Part shown: positions 51,041-59,209 of the stretch, one piece after another
Position numbering within the stretch: the stretch's first letter is position 1
Layout of the letters: each line of letters begins with the position of its first letter
Assembly (NCBI RefSeq): GCF_040947875.1
Contig: NZ_JBFRXN010000004.1
Coordinates: forward strand, 620,001-684,000
Direction of reading: 5' to 3'
Origin: Pseudomonas sp. MYb118
GTDB taxonomy: Bacteria > Pseudomonadota > Gammaproteobacteria > Pseudomonadales > Pseudomonadaceae
DNA: 64,000 nt
Position numbers and translations under genes: made by a program
The notes under the pieces: generated by a model
What the model saw: the letters and a program-made list of their open reading frames with translations, nothing else
What the model was told of the DNA's origin: nothing
Databases searched by the model: none

Positions 51041-51333
51041 CTGTGGGAGCGGGCTTGCCCGCGATGGTCGTAAACGATAACGCGAGCTGTCTGGATGCCC
51101 GCCATGTCTGGGCTGGCATCGCGAGCAAGCTCGCTCCTACAGGTCCGGTGTCGGACACAAATTTCGGGTTCGTCATGGACCCACTGTGGGAGCGAGCCTG
51201 CTCGCGATGGTCGTCAACGATAACGCTGGGTGTCTGGATGCCAGCGGTGCCTGAGCTTCCATCGCGAGCAAGCTCGCTCCTACAGGTCCGGTGTCGAACA
51301 CACATTCCGAGTTCGTCATGGACCCACTGTGGG
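51041..51333. repeat. Tandem 143-base unit array made of REPINs and their spacers
   Basis: CTGTGGGAG starts at 51041, 51184 and 51327, an exact 143-base period. Each unit contains forward REP, internal spacer, inverted REP, and an outer spacer reading GGTCCGGTGTCGxACACAxATTxCGxGTTCGTCATGGACCCA; the third unit is cut after the first few bases. The outer spacer also precedes unit 1 (51001-51040). The whole 359-base gap between the GIY-YIG gene and the MFS gene is this array; no gene is seen. Confidence 0.9.
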
Positions 51334-51341
51334 AGGGAAGG

Positions 51342-52631
51342 TCAGACGGCCGGCTTCAATGCCATTTCCGGTTCCTCTGCGGTTTTGGCTTCGAAGGCAT
51401 TTTGCGGTTTCATGGTGAAGGTCAGCAGCACGCCGCAGAACAACACGCCGATCGAGACCATGAACGGCAGGCTCCAGTTGCCCGTCTGGTCGATCAGGTA
51501 GCCGGCCAGCAGCGGGCTGATGATGGTTGCGGTGGCGGCGGTGCCGTTCATGATGCCGCTGGCGGTGCCGGCGCGGTCATGGGCGATGTCCATCGGCACG
51601 GCCCACATCGGTCCGACGGTCATTTCATTGAAGAACAACGCCAGCCCGAGGAAGATCAGCGAGTACAACGGCTCCTGGAACAGCAGCACCGGAATCAGCG
51701 ACAACCCGGTCAGCGCCATGCAGACCGCCACCAGCCAGGTTCGCGCCAGCTTGAGGCTGCCGGTGCGATGCAGGATCTTGTCGCTGAGCCAGCCACCCAG
51801 CAAGTCACCGACCACGCCGGCGAAGAACACCCCGGAGGTGAAAATCACCGCCTCCTTGATGTTCAGTTTGTAGTTGTGCATGAAGTACATCGGGATCCAG
51901 CTGAGCATCAGCCAGAGGATCCAGTTGTAGCAAAAGTACACGCTGGACACCGGAATCATGCGTTTGAACAACCGTGCGTAAGTACCGGGCGCGTCCTTGC
52001 GACGGACTTTCGGCTGCGGCAATTGCGCCACTTCTTCCGGGGTGATGCGTGGGTGGTCGGCAGGTTTTTCCGTGTAGGCCACGTACCACAACACAATCCA
52101 GCCAAAGCTCACCGCACCCAGCAGGTAGAAGGCGAAGCGCCAGTCATAGGCGGTCATCAAACCCATGACCATGACCGGTGCCATGGCGTTGCCCAGGCGT
52201 GCGGCCGAGTGGGTGATGCCCTGGGCGAAACCGCGTTTGTCCTTGGACACCCACGCCGCCATGGCGCTGGTGGCCGCCGGGAAGGTTGCCCCTTCGCCAA
52301 GCCCCAGCAACATCCGTGCGGCTACCAGGGTCAGGAAGCCGCCGGCCATGCCGGTGAGCACCGTCGCGGTGGCCCAGATGAAGCCGCAGGCGATCAGGGT
52401 GCGTTTGGCGCCGAATCGGTCACTGACCCAGCCACCGATGAACTGGAACACCATGTAGGGATAGGCAAACGCCGAGAAGATGAAGCCCAGCTGGGTGTTG
52501 CTCAACCCCAGTTCGCTGCTGAACTGCCCGGCGGCGGTGCTGACGTTGACGCGGTCGACGTAGGTGATGAAGTACATCAGGCACAACAGCACCATGATGG
52601 TGGTGGTGGCCTTGAGCTTGAACCTGTTCAT
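51342..52631 (-). CDS. MFS transporter, anion:cation symporter (ACS) type
   Basis: A 429-residue 12-helix transporter. The ACS (glucarate/phthalate/tartrate) family features are MYFITYVDRVNVSTAAGQF at helix 1, GWVSDRFGAKRTLI after helix 2 and GEGATFPAATSAMAAWVSKDKRGFAQGI. It is expected to import an organic acid with H+. It is last on its strand in a cluster with a CoA-transferase and an enoyl-CoA hydratase, so the acid is likely activated and degraded as a CoA ester. Confidence 0.88.
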   Translation of the reverse strand: MNRFKLKATTTIMVLLCLMYFITYVDRVNVSTAAGQFSSELGLSNTQLGFIFSAFAYPYMVFQFIGGWVSDRFGAKRTLIACGFIWATATVLTGMAGGFLTLVAARMLLGLGEGATFPAATSAMAAWVSKDKRGFAQGITHSAARLGNAMAPVMVMGLMTAYDWRFAFYLLGAVSFGWIVLWYVAYTEKPADHPRITPEEVAQLPQPKVRRKDAPGTYARLFKRMIPVSSVYFCYNWILWLMLSWIPMYFMHNYKLNIKEAVIFTSGVFFAGVVGDLLGGWLSDKILHRTGSLKLARTWLVAVCMALTGLSLIPVLLFQEPLYSLIFLGLALFFNEMTVGPMWAVPMDIAHDRAGTASGIMNGTAATATIISPLLAGYLIDQTGNWSLPFMVSIGVLFCGVLLTFTMKPQNAFEAKTAEEPEMALKPAV

Positions 52632-52693
52632 ATTCGCTACCTTTTTGTTGTTGTAGATAACGCGATGTTTGAATTGCAGGGAATTTCCGCTGG

Positions 52694-53890
52694 TCAGTCC
52701 GTGGCCAGGATCGCTCCCTCATTTCGCAGCTCGGCGATGCGCCGCGCATCGAAACCGTATTCCTCAAGAATCTCCACGGTGTGCTCGCCATGCAGCGGGG
52801 CCGGGCGGTTCACTTGTTTGGGGGTTTCGGAGAAACGGATGGGCAGGGCGATGCTGCGAGCCGAACCCGTGACCGGGTGGTGGGTCTCGACGATCATGTC
52901 CCGCTCCAGAATCTGCGGATGCTCGACCGCCTGGGAAATATCCAGCACCGCGCCCACCGGCAGGCCGACGGCATCCAGGCGCTGGACCCAGTTGTCGGTG
53001 GTGTCCTGCACCAGCCGCGCGGTGATCAGCGCGACCAGCACTTCGCGGTGGCGCATGCGTTCCGGGTTGCTGGCGAAACGCGGGTCGTTGGCGATTTCCG
53101 GAGCGTCCAGCACCTGCAACAGGCGTTCGTAATTGCCCTGGTTGGCGGCACCGATATTGATCCAGCCATCGCGGGTGCGGAACGCCTGATACGGGGTGCT
53201 GGTCGAGTTGGCCGAGCCCATCTTCGGCAGGATCACGCCTTCGGCAAAGTAGTTGGCGGCCGGCCAGTACATTTGCTGGAATCCGGCCTCCAGCAACGAG
53301 GTGTCGACCACTTGCCCGCGCCCGGTCTGCAACTTGTGGGCATAGGCCGCAGCGATGCCGAGCGCGGCGAGGATCCCGGCATTGATGTCGGCAATCGGCG
53401 AGCCGGCCTTGATCGGGTCCTGGCCCGGCTCACCGGTGTTGCTCATCATCCCCGACAGGCCCTGGGCGATCAGGTCGAAACCACCCTTGTCGGCGAACGG
53501 CCCGGTGCGCCCGTAGCCGGACACCGAGCAGTAGATCAGGCCGGGGTTGAGCTCCTTGAGCACGTCGTAGCCCAGGCCGAGTTTTTCCATGGTGCCGTTG
53601 CGGTAGTTCTCGGTCACCACATCGGCGTCGGCGAGCATGCGCCGCAGCACTTCCTTGCCGCCTTCGGTCTTGAGGTTCAGGGCGATGTCGCGTTTGTTGC
53701 GGTTGAGGATCATGAACGAGGCTGACTCGCCATGATCCAGGATCGGTGCGAAACGTCGGCAGTCGTCGCCGTCCATTTTCTCGACCTTGATCACCTCGGC
53801 GCCCATGTCGGCCAGCATCATCCCGCAGACCGGGCCCGACATGATGTGCGACAGCTCGATGACTTTCATTCCTGCCAATGGTCCGGCCAT
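52694..53890 (-). CDS. CaiB/BaiF family CoA-transferase
   Basis: A 398-residue class III CoA-transferase. The catalytic Asp lies in GGFDLIAQGLSGMMSNTG; the fold starts PLAGMKVIELSHIMSGPVCGMMLADMGAEVIKVEK and has the NKRDIALNLKTEGG segment. It would move CoA between two acids, activating the imported acid. It starts 2 bases after the enoyl-CoA hydratase stop, so the two genes are co-expressed. Confidence 0.88.
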   Translation of the reverse strand: MAGPLAGMKVIELSHIMSGPVCGMMLADMGAEVIKVEKMDGDDCRRFAPILDHGESASFMILNRNKRDIALNLKTEGGKEVLRRMLADADVVTENYRNGTMEKLGLGYDVLKELNPGLIYCSVSGYGRTGPFADKGGFDLIAQGLSGMMSNTGEPGQDPIKAGSPIADINAGILAALGIAAAYAHKLQTGRGQVVDTSLLEAGFQQMYWPAANYFAEGVILPKMGSANSTSTPYQAFRTRDGWINIGAANQGNYERLLQVLDAPEIANDPRFASNPERMRHREVLVALITARLVQDTTDNWVQRLDAVGLPVGAVLDISQAVEHPQILERDMIVETHHPVTGSARSIALPIRFSETPKQVNRPAPLHGEHTVEILEEYGFDARRIAELRNEGAILATD

Positions 53891-53891
53891 T

Positions 53892-54689
53892 TCATTGCCC
53901 TCCGAAAACGGGTTTGCGTTTGGCCAGGAAGGCCTGGTAACCGATCTGGAAATCCTCGGTGCCGAAGCAGGCGAAGGCCTCCTCGTATTCCTCGGCGCTC
54001 AGCGGTGCGGGGTTCTCCAGCCTGCGCACGAACTGCTTGTGCCAGCGCGCCACCAGCGGTGCGCCCGCGGCGATCCGGTCGGCGCAGTGCAGGGCACTCG
54101 CCTCGACATCGGCGTCGGCCACCACGCGGCTGACCAGGCGTTTGTCCAGGGCTTCCCTGGCGTCGAACACGCGGCCTTCGAGGAGGATCTGCAAGGTCAC
54201 ATCGGGGCCGGCGATGCGCATCAGCCCGCCCATTTCGTCATGGGCCATGGCCAGGCCGAGCTTGTTGACAGGCACCCCGAAACGGCTCGATTCACCACAG
54301 ATGCGGATGTCGCAGAGCGAGGCGATGCCCAGGCCACCACCGACGCAGATGCCGTGGATCATCGCCACCAGTGGATGGCGGCAGGCGTCGATAGCCCTGA
54401 GCGCATCGTGCATGACCCGCCCGTAGGCCCGGGCTTGCTCGACCGTGCTGCGCTGGGTTTCGAATTCCGAAATGTCGTTGCCGGGGGCGAACGCCTGGGT
54501 GCCGGCGCCACGGATGACCACGCAGCGCACGCTGTCATCGGCGTCCAGTTCGCGCATGGCGTCGGCCAGTAGTTGCCAACTGCGCAGGGTAGTGGCGTTG
54601 AGTTTTTCGGGGCGGTTGAGCACCACCGTGGCAATCGGGCCGTTGCGTTCGACCAGAACCACATCGGGCGATGGGGAGAGGCTGTTCAT
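53892..54689 (-). CDS. Enoyl-CoA hydratase/isomerase family protein
   Basis: A 265-residue crotonase-fold enzyme. The oxyanion-hole segments FAPGNDISEF and HGICVGGGLGIASLCDIRI are present. The usual catalytic Glu pair of hydratases is not both evident in the VNKLGLAMAHDEMGGL stretch, so the reaction may be hydration, hydrolysis or carnitinyl-like chemistry. ATG 54689 is the preferred start; the frame runs open to 54872 through the operator region, which cannot be coding. It is first in its operon, under the palindromic sites at 54719-54757. Confidence 0.85.
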   Translation of the reverse strand: MNSLSPSPDVVLVERNGPIATVVLNRPEKLNATTLRSWQLLADAMRELDADDSVRCVVIRGAGTQAFAPGNDISEFETQRSTVEQARAYGRVMHDALRAIDACRHPLVAMIHGICVGGGLGIASLCDIRICGESSRFGVPVNKLGLAMAHDEMGGLMRIAGPDVTLQILLEGRVFDAREALDKRLVSRVVADADVEASALHCADRIAAGAPLVARWHKQFVRRLENPAPLSAEEYEEAFACFGTEDFQIGYQAFLAKRKPVFGGQ

Positions 54690-54718
54690 GCAAACACCTT
54701 TGTGGATGTGATTTCTTA

Positions 54719-54757
54719 TATTTGGGATGCCAATTTGTAAAATTGGTATCCCAAATA
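54719..54757. promoter_or_regulatory. Double palindromic operator between the acyl-CoA operon and gntR
   Basis: A 39-base dyad centred near 54738 holds two copies of a TTGG(N4)CCAA box: TTGGGATGCCAA at 54722-54733 and TTGGTATCCCAA at 54743-54754, 21 bases apart (two helical turns). The left and right arms match in 17 of 18 positions. The GntR/FCD regulator encoded next door is the obvious binder; repression of both divergent promoters is inferred. Confidence 0.75.
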
Positions 54758-54817
54758 TAGAGGCGAGAAAATTTTCCGCAAGTTCTTTATGACGCCGTTG
54801 GTCTGTCCAGCTAAGAT

Positions 54818-54829
54818 TCGGGATACCAA
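54818..54829. promoter_or_regulatory. Third operator-like box in the gntR leader
   Basis: TCGGGATACCAA (within GATTCGGGATACCAAATCC) is the same box with a mismatch in one arm, 18 bases before the gntR start. It suggests autoregulation. Confidence 0.55.
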
Positions 54830-54846
54830 ATCCTGAGAGTGACCCG

Positions 54847-55524
54847 ATGGCCGAGTCCAAGCCGCAGATCAACGAAACCGCCTACCTGGCGCTGCGCGAA
54901 AAAATTGTCAGCGGCGAGTTGCAGCCGGGGGCGCCCCTGTCGGAGCGGGCGATCTGTGAGGAACTGGAGGTTTCGCGCACGCCGCTGCGCGAGGCGATCA
55001 AGATGCTGGCCCGTGAAGGGCTGGTGGAGATCTCGGCGACCCGCCGGGCGCGAGTCGCCAGCCTGTCGCTGGAGGAGGCCGCCAACATGCTGACCTTGCT
55101 GGCGGCCCTGGAGGGGTTATCCGGCGAACAGGCCTGCCAGAAAATTTCGGCGACCGACATCGCCCATCTCGAAGTCCTGCAAGCGGCCATGCAGCTTTCC
55201 CACGAGCAGGGCGACCTGGCCAGCTACTTCGACCTCAACCAGAAAATCCACCTGGAAATCCTGCGTATCGCCGACAACAAAGTGCTGACCGAAATGTTCG
55301 GCAACCTCAACGCCCGCCTGCGCCACGTCCGCCGCCGACTCAACCCCACCCCTGGCCGCTGGTTGCAGGCCGTGAACGAGCACGAGCAGATGTTGGTGTA
55401 CCTGAAAAAAGGCGATGGCAAGAAATTGCGCGCATTGATGGAAGACCACCTGCGCAACAAGACCGATGTGCTGCTGGCGACCATGCTCGAGCATGGGATT
55501 GTCAGTACGCAGCGTCAGTCATGA
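54847..55524 (+). CDS. GntR-family regulator with FCD ligand domain
   Basis: A 225-residue regulator. The winged helix-turn-helix is at ~10-75 (LREKIVSGELQPGAPLSERAICEELEVSRTPLREAIKMLAREGLVEI), and the C-terminal FCD helical ligand-binding domain covers ~85-215 (ALEGLSGEQACQKI, DLNQKIHLEILRIADNKVL, NEHEQMLVYLKKGDGKKLRALMEDHL). Metal-binding Asp/His residues of FCD proteins (D at DLNQ, H in IHLEI, H in VNEHE, H in EDHL) are present. It is divergent from the acyl-CoA operon and most likely represses it until a CoA-pathway acid binds. Confidence 0.9.
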   Translation: MAESKPQINETAYLALREKIVSGELQPGAPLSERAICEELEVSRTPLREAIKMLAREGLVEISATRRARVASLSLEEAANMLTLLAALEGLSGEQACQKISATDIAHLEVLQAAMQLSHEQGDLASYFDLNQKIHLEILRIADNKVLTEMFGNLNARLRHVRRRLNPTPGRWLQAVNEHEQMLVYLKKGDGKKLRALMEDHLRNKTDVLLATMLEHGIVSTQRQS

Positions 55525-55561
55525 TGATGTGGGGGCAGGTAGTCCGCGGTGCCTGGACGTT

Positions 55562-55730
55562 CATCGCGAGCAGGCTTGCTCCCACAGGCCCGGTGTTGGA
55601 TACAAATCCCGAGTTCGCCATGAACCCATTGTGGGAGCGAGCCTGCTCGCGATGAACGTCCAGACAATGAGGTCTTCCAGACACCCAGCGTTATCGTTGA
55701 CGTCCATCGCGAGCAAGCTCGCTCCTACAG
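55562..55730. repeat. REP array with three REP sequences
   Basis: REPs at about 55562-55588 (inverted), 55630-55654 (forward) and 55704-55730 (inverted), with the same GGTGTTGGATACAAATCCCGAGTTCGCCATGAACCCA spacer type as at 51041. The array makes up the 328-base gap before the MATE gene; no gene is seen there. Confidence 0.88.
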
Positions 55731-55852
55731 GGTTTGTGGTCGGACACAAATCCGGCGTTCCCACAGGTTTCCTGGCCTATTTCAAAATATTCATCGCCAC
55801 CACCGCTATCCTCTAGAATCCAACCCTCGCCGCTTCGCTGGACCCGCACCCC

Positions 55853-57211
55853 ATGCAAAACCCCACTGCCCAACGCCCGCTCTGGCAAACCTATCTGCTG
55901 TTCCTCGGGCCCATGGTCCTGTCCAATTTCCTGCAATCCATGACGGGCACGGTCAACAGCATCTACATCGGCCAACTGCTCGGTACCCAGGCGTTGGCGG
56001 CGGTGTCGGGGATGTTTCCCATCGTGTTCTTCTTCATCGCCCTGGTCATCGGCCTGGGCGCCGGGGCAGGGGTGTTGATTGGTCAGGCCTGGGGCGCGCG
56101 GGAGACGCATCTGGTCAAGGCCATTGCCGCCACGACCTTGCTGCTAGGGGCCATCATCGGGCTTGTCGCTGCGGTGCTCGGTACGGTGTTCGCGCGCGCG
56201 GCGTTGCAGGGCCTGGGCACGCCGGCGGACGTGCTCGACGACGCGGTGGCGTATGCCCACGTGATGTTGTGGATCATGCCGTCGCTGCTGGTCTACGTGC
56301 TGTTCACCCAACTGCTGCGCGGGGTCAGCGATACGCTGTCGCCGCTGATGGCGTTGCTGGTGTCGACCCTGATCGGCCTGGCGCTGACCCCGGCGCTGAT
56401 TCGCGGCTGGCTGGGCTTGCCGATGATGGGTATCCAGAGCGCAGCCTATGCCGGGCTGGTGGGTAACCTGGCGGCGATGGGCTGGCTGGCCTGGCGGCTG
56501 ATCCGGCGTAACCATCCGCTGGCGCCGGATCGCGAGATGTTCGCGGCGATGCGCCTGGATCGCGAGATCCTCGGCAAGGTGCTGCGCATCGGTTTACCTA
56601 CGGGACTACAGATGGTGGTGTTATCGCTGTCGGAATTGGTGATCCTGGCGCTGGTCAACCAGCACGGTTCCCAGGCGACGGCGGCCTATGGCGCGGTGAC
56701 GCAGATCGTCAATTACGTGCAGTTCCCGGCGTTGTCGATTGCCATCACCGCGTCGATTCTCGGTGCCCAGGCGATTGGTGCCGGGCGGGTCGAGCGTATC
56801 GGGCCGATCCTGCGCACGGGAATGTGGATCAACGTCTGCCTGACCGGTGGCCTGGTGCTGCTCGGCTACCTGTTGTCGCACTGGCTGCTGGGCCTGTTTC
56901 TCACCGAAGACGCCACCCGCAGCATGGCCGAACACCTGCTGCACATCATGCTCTGGAGCCTGTTGGTGTTCGGTTTCCAGGCCATCATCGGCGGCATCAT
57001 GCGCGCCAGCGGCACGGTGCTGGTGCCGATGGCGATCTCGATCGTGTGCGTGCTCGGCGTGCAATTGCCGGCCGCGTACGTGCTGGATAACCACTTCGGC
57101 CTGCAAGGCGTGTGGATGGCGTTCCCGGTGGCGTATCTGGGAATGCTGGTGTTGCAGGCTGCGTATTACCAACTGGTGTGGAAGCATCAGAAGATCGAAC
57201 GCCTGGTGTAG
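55853..57211 (+). CDS. MATE-family efflux transporter
   Basis: A 452-residue 12-helix multidrug and toxin extrusion protein. The typical start QTYLLFLGPMVLSNFLQSMTGTVNSIYIGQLLG and the mirrored second half (VLRIGLPTGLQMVVLSLSELVILALVNQHGSQATAAYGAVTQIVNYVQFPALSIAITASILGAQAIGAG) are intact. It exports cationic drugs or metabolites using H+ or Na+. It ends before a terminator hairpin. Confidence 0.9.
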   Translation: MQNPTAQRPLWQTYLLFLGPMVLSNFLQSMTGTVNSIYIGQLLGTQALAAVSGMFPIVFFFIALVIGLGAGAGVLIGQAWGARETHLVKAIAATTLLLGAIIGLVAAVLGTVFARAALQGLGTPADVLDDAVAYAHVMLWIMPSLLVYVLFTQLLRGVSDTLSPLMALLVSTLIGLALTPALIRGWLGLPMMGIQSAAYAGLVGNLAAMGWLAWRLIRRNHPLAPDREMFAAMRLDREILGKVLRIGLPTGLQMVVLSLSELVILALVNQHGSQATAAYGAVTQIVNYVQFPALSIAITASILGAQAIGAGRVERIGPILRTGMWINVCLTGGLVLLGYLLSHWLLGLFLTEDATRSMAEHLLHIMLWSLLVFGFQAIIGGIMRASGTVLVPMAISIVCVLGVQLPAAYVLDNHFGLQGVWMAFPVAYLGMLVLQAAYYQLVWKHQKIERLV

Positions 57212-57233
57212 GCGCCACGAACCAGACCCAAAG

Positions 57234-57267
57234 TGGGCTGTCCTGGAAAGGGCAGCCCATTTTTTTT
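57234..57267 (+). terminator. Rho-independent terminator after the MATE gene
   Basis: TGGGCTG, loop, CAGCCCA followed by a run of eight T bases. Confidence 0.85.
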
Positions 57268-57350
57268 GCGCAACCACCCGCTATACCGTTCGTCGCCAGA
57301 TTCGCGTCTTGCCTATTGACACCCTCAACGGCTTGGGTAAATATTTATTC

Positions 57351-57362
57351 ATCGCATGCGAT
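57351..57362. promoter_or_regulatory. Perfect palindrome ATCGCATGCGAT upstream of ohr
   Basis: A 12-base perfect palindrome, 54 bases before the ohr start, followed by a half-match (ATCGAATGCG). The same 12 bases recur at 57885, between ohr and ohrR. It is a candidate OhrR operator. Confidence 0.6.
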
Positions 57363-57415
57363 TGAATCGAATGCGCTAACAAATCCAAGCTATCGTACCG
57401 CAGAGGAATCACCCC

Positions 57416-57868
57416 ATGAGCAAGATCGAAAAAGTCCTGGCCACCGGCAAGACCCACACCACCCACAGCACGGCTGGCAACACCTCGCGCGGCCACAACG
57501 GCGCCCTCGACATCACCTTGTCTTCGCCTGGCAATGCCAAGCCCGCTCATGTGTTTGCCGCCACCCAGCCGCACCCGACCGCCGAGCAACTGTTCGCCGG
57601 CGCCTGGTCGGCCTGCTACACCGCTGCGGTAGGTCTGGTAGCCAATGACTTGAACGTGGTGCTGCCCGGGGATCTGTCGGTGGACATCGAAGTCGACCTG
57701 GGGCAGGGCGGTTCGGAGTACTTCCTTCAGGCGCGGTTGACCCTGCGCGTACCGGGCCTGTCGCACGACATCGCGACCCGACTGGCGCACACGGCCGACC
57801 AGATCTGCCCGTACTCCAAGGCCACCCGCGGCAACATTGATGTGGAATTGAATGTGCTGACTGCCTGA
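57416..57868 (+). CDS. ohr: Organic hydroperoxide resistance protein (Ohr)
   Basis: A 150-residue OsmC/Ohr-family thiol peroxidase reducing organic and fatty-acid hydroperoxides. The two redox cysteines are in SACY (Cys67) and ICPYSKATRGN (Cys131); the Arg-rich RGHNG start is the catalytic Arg region. It acts in the cytoplasm with lipoylated partners. The regulator ohrR lies downstream. Confidence 0.93.
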   Translation: MSKIEKVLATGKTHTTHSTAGNTSRGHNGALDITLSSPGNAKPAHVFAATQPHPTAEQLFAGAWSACYTAAVGLVANDLNVVLPGDLSVDIEVDLGQGGSEYFLQARLTLRVPGLSHDIATRLAHTADQICPYSKATRGNIDVELNVLTA

Positions 57869-57884
57869 TTTTTTGATCATAAAC

Positions 57885-57896
57885 ATCGCATGCGAT
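57885..57896. promoter_or_regulatory. Perfect palindrome ATCGCATGCGAT between ohr and ohrR
   Basis: Identical to the site before ohr, 16 bases after the ohr stop and 144 before ohrR. It may let OhrR control its own gene separately from ohr. Confidence 0.6.
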
Positions 57897-57927
57897 AAAA
57901 GCGTATATGGTGGTAAGGCAACGACCT

Positions 57928-57960
57928 ACGCCGGTTCGATCCAATGGATTGAATCGGCGT
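57928..57960. repeat. Long dyad in the ohr-ohrR gap
   Basis: ACGCCG TTC ATCCA and its reverse-complement partner surround a single central A; only two positions are mismatched, both tolerated as G-U in RNA. There is no T-run follow-up. It is either a strong mRNA hairpin or a wide operator. Its role is not known. Confidence 0.5.
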
Positions 57961-58039
57961 GCGTCGTTAGTGCACTACCGACACTGTCGCGTACGACGTA
58001 TAGTCAGACAAATGCGAACACCCGCTATCGAGGAAAACC

Positions 58040-58501
58040 ATGAACGCCAATGCCAAGGTAGACCCCGCAGACTTGAAGCTCTCCGAGTTCCTGTGTTTTG
58101 CCGTCTATTCCACCAACCTGGCGTTCGGCAAGGCCTACAAGCCGCTGCTGGAACAACTGGGGCTGACCTACACGCAGTACATCACCCTGGTCGCCCTGTG
58201 GGAAACCGACGATCAGACCGTCGGCAGCCTCGGCGAAAAGCTGTTTCTGGAATCCAACACCCTCACGCCGATCCTGAAAAAACTCGAGGCGATGGGTTAT
58301 CTGCAACGCCAGCGCGACCCCGAGGACGAGCGGCAAGTGCGGATCAAACTGACCAAGCAAGGCCGGGCATTGCGGGAAAACCAGCCGGAAAGCGGGCTGG
58401 CCGAAGCCACCGGGCTGACGCCGCAGGAGTTCACGCAGCTGCAGCATTCAGTCGTGAAACTGCGCAGCAATTTGATCAAATCAATGCGTTCGAAGGACTG
58501 A
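58040..58501 (+). CDS. ohrR: MarR-family peroxide-sensing regulator (OhrR)
   Basis: A 153-residue winged-helix repressor. The peroxide-sensing N-terminal Cys19 (FLCFAVYS) is in the canonical place, with Tyr residues that hydrogen-bond it (AVYSTN, KAYKPL). The DNA helices (LGEKLFLESNTLTPILKKLEAMGYLQRQRDPEDERQV) are typical. Oxidation by organic peroxides releases it from DNA to express ohr. It lies 171 bases downstream of ohr, in the same direction, with its own palindrome. Confidence 0.92.
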   Translation: MNANAKVDPADLKLSEFLCFAVYSTNLAFGKAYKPLLEQLGLTYTQYITLVALWETDDQTVGSLGEKLFLESNTLTPILKKLEAMGYLQRQRDPEDERQVRIKLTKQGRALRENQPESGLAEATGLTPQEFTQLQHSVVKLRSNLIKSMRSKD

Positions 58502-58544
58502 CCCACGCCGGCGCCGGCAAACAGCGCAAGGTCGGAGAATCCCA

Positions 58545-59114
58545 TTGAAACCTCGACTTTTTCGTTCCACCCTGTGGCTGGCCGTACTGACCTGTGGCGC
58601 CTTTTCCGGCGCCCATGCTGTCGAGTACAAGCAGGTCAATAACACCGCCAGCACCTTGTCCTTCACCTACAACCAATTCAGCTCGCGAGTCTACGGCACG
58701 TTCAGCCGCTTCGACGGTACGCTGGACTTCGACACCAGCAACCCTTCGGCCGCGCATGCCGGGCTGACCATCGAACTCGACAGCATCGACGCCGGCAGCA
58801 GCGACGCCAACGAAACGCTGAGACAACCCGCCTGGTTCGATACGGCCAATTCGCCGGTGGCGACCTTCGCCACCACGGCGGTGAAAGCCCTGGGCGACAA
58901 CCGCTATCTGTTCACCGGCACGCTCACCATTCGTGGCATCACCCAGGTGCTGGACGTGCCGGTGCTGCTCAAGGCCGATCGCTCCATTGGCATCTTCGAC
59001 GGCCAGCTGACGCTCAAGCGCAGCGACTTCAAGATCGGTGAAGGCGAGTTCGCCGACACCGTGGTGTCCAATGACATCAACATCCACTTTCGCATGGTGG
59101 CGCCACAGCAATAG
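58545..59114 (+). CDS. YceI-family periplasmic lipid-binding protein
   Basis: A 189-residue exported lipocalin-like protein binding isoprenoids or other lipids. The leader MKPRLFRSTLWLAVLTCGAFSGAHA is followed by the ten-strand barrel with the YceI pattern (STLSFTYNQFSSRVYGTFSRFDGTLDFD, TIRGITQVLDVPV, LKRSDFKIGEGEFADTVVSNDINIHF). The start is TTG 58545; GGAG is 7 bases upstream. Although next to ohrR, no link is proven. Confidence 0.87.
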   Translation: MKPRLFRSTLWLAVLTCGAFSGAHAVEYKQVNNTASTLSFTYNQFSSRVYGTFSRFDGTLDFDTSNPSAAHAGLTIELDSIDAGSSDANETLRQPAWFDTANSPVATFATTAVKALGDNRYLFTGTLTIRGITQVLDVPVLLKADRSIGIFDGQLTLKRSDFKIGEGEFADTVVSNDINIHFRMVAPQQ

Positions 59115-59176
59115 TGCGTGTGTCATTGATCTGATCGCTTGCCCCGCCATGATTTTGCTGTCATCGTTCGCGCGAC

Positions 59177-59191
59177 TGGTAATCTTTCTTA
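59177..59191. promoter_or_regulatory. Weak Fur-like box before the second ECF sigma gene
   Basis: TGGTAATCTTTCTTA matches the Fur core (TGATAATCATTATCA) at 11 of 15 positions, 18 bases upstream of the start. It is weaker than the boxes at 10822 and 63584. Confidence 0.4.
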
Positions 59192-59209
59192 TTTGAGAAG
59201 CTTTTTCGT

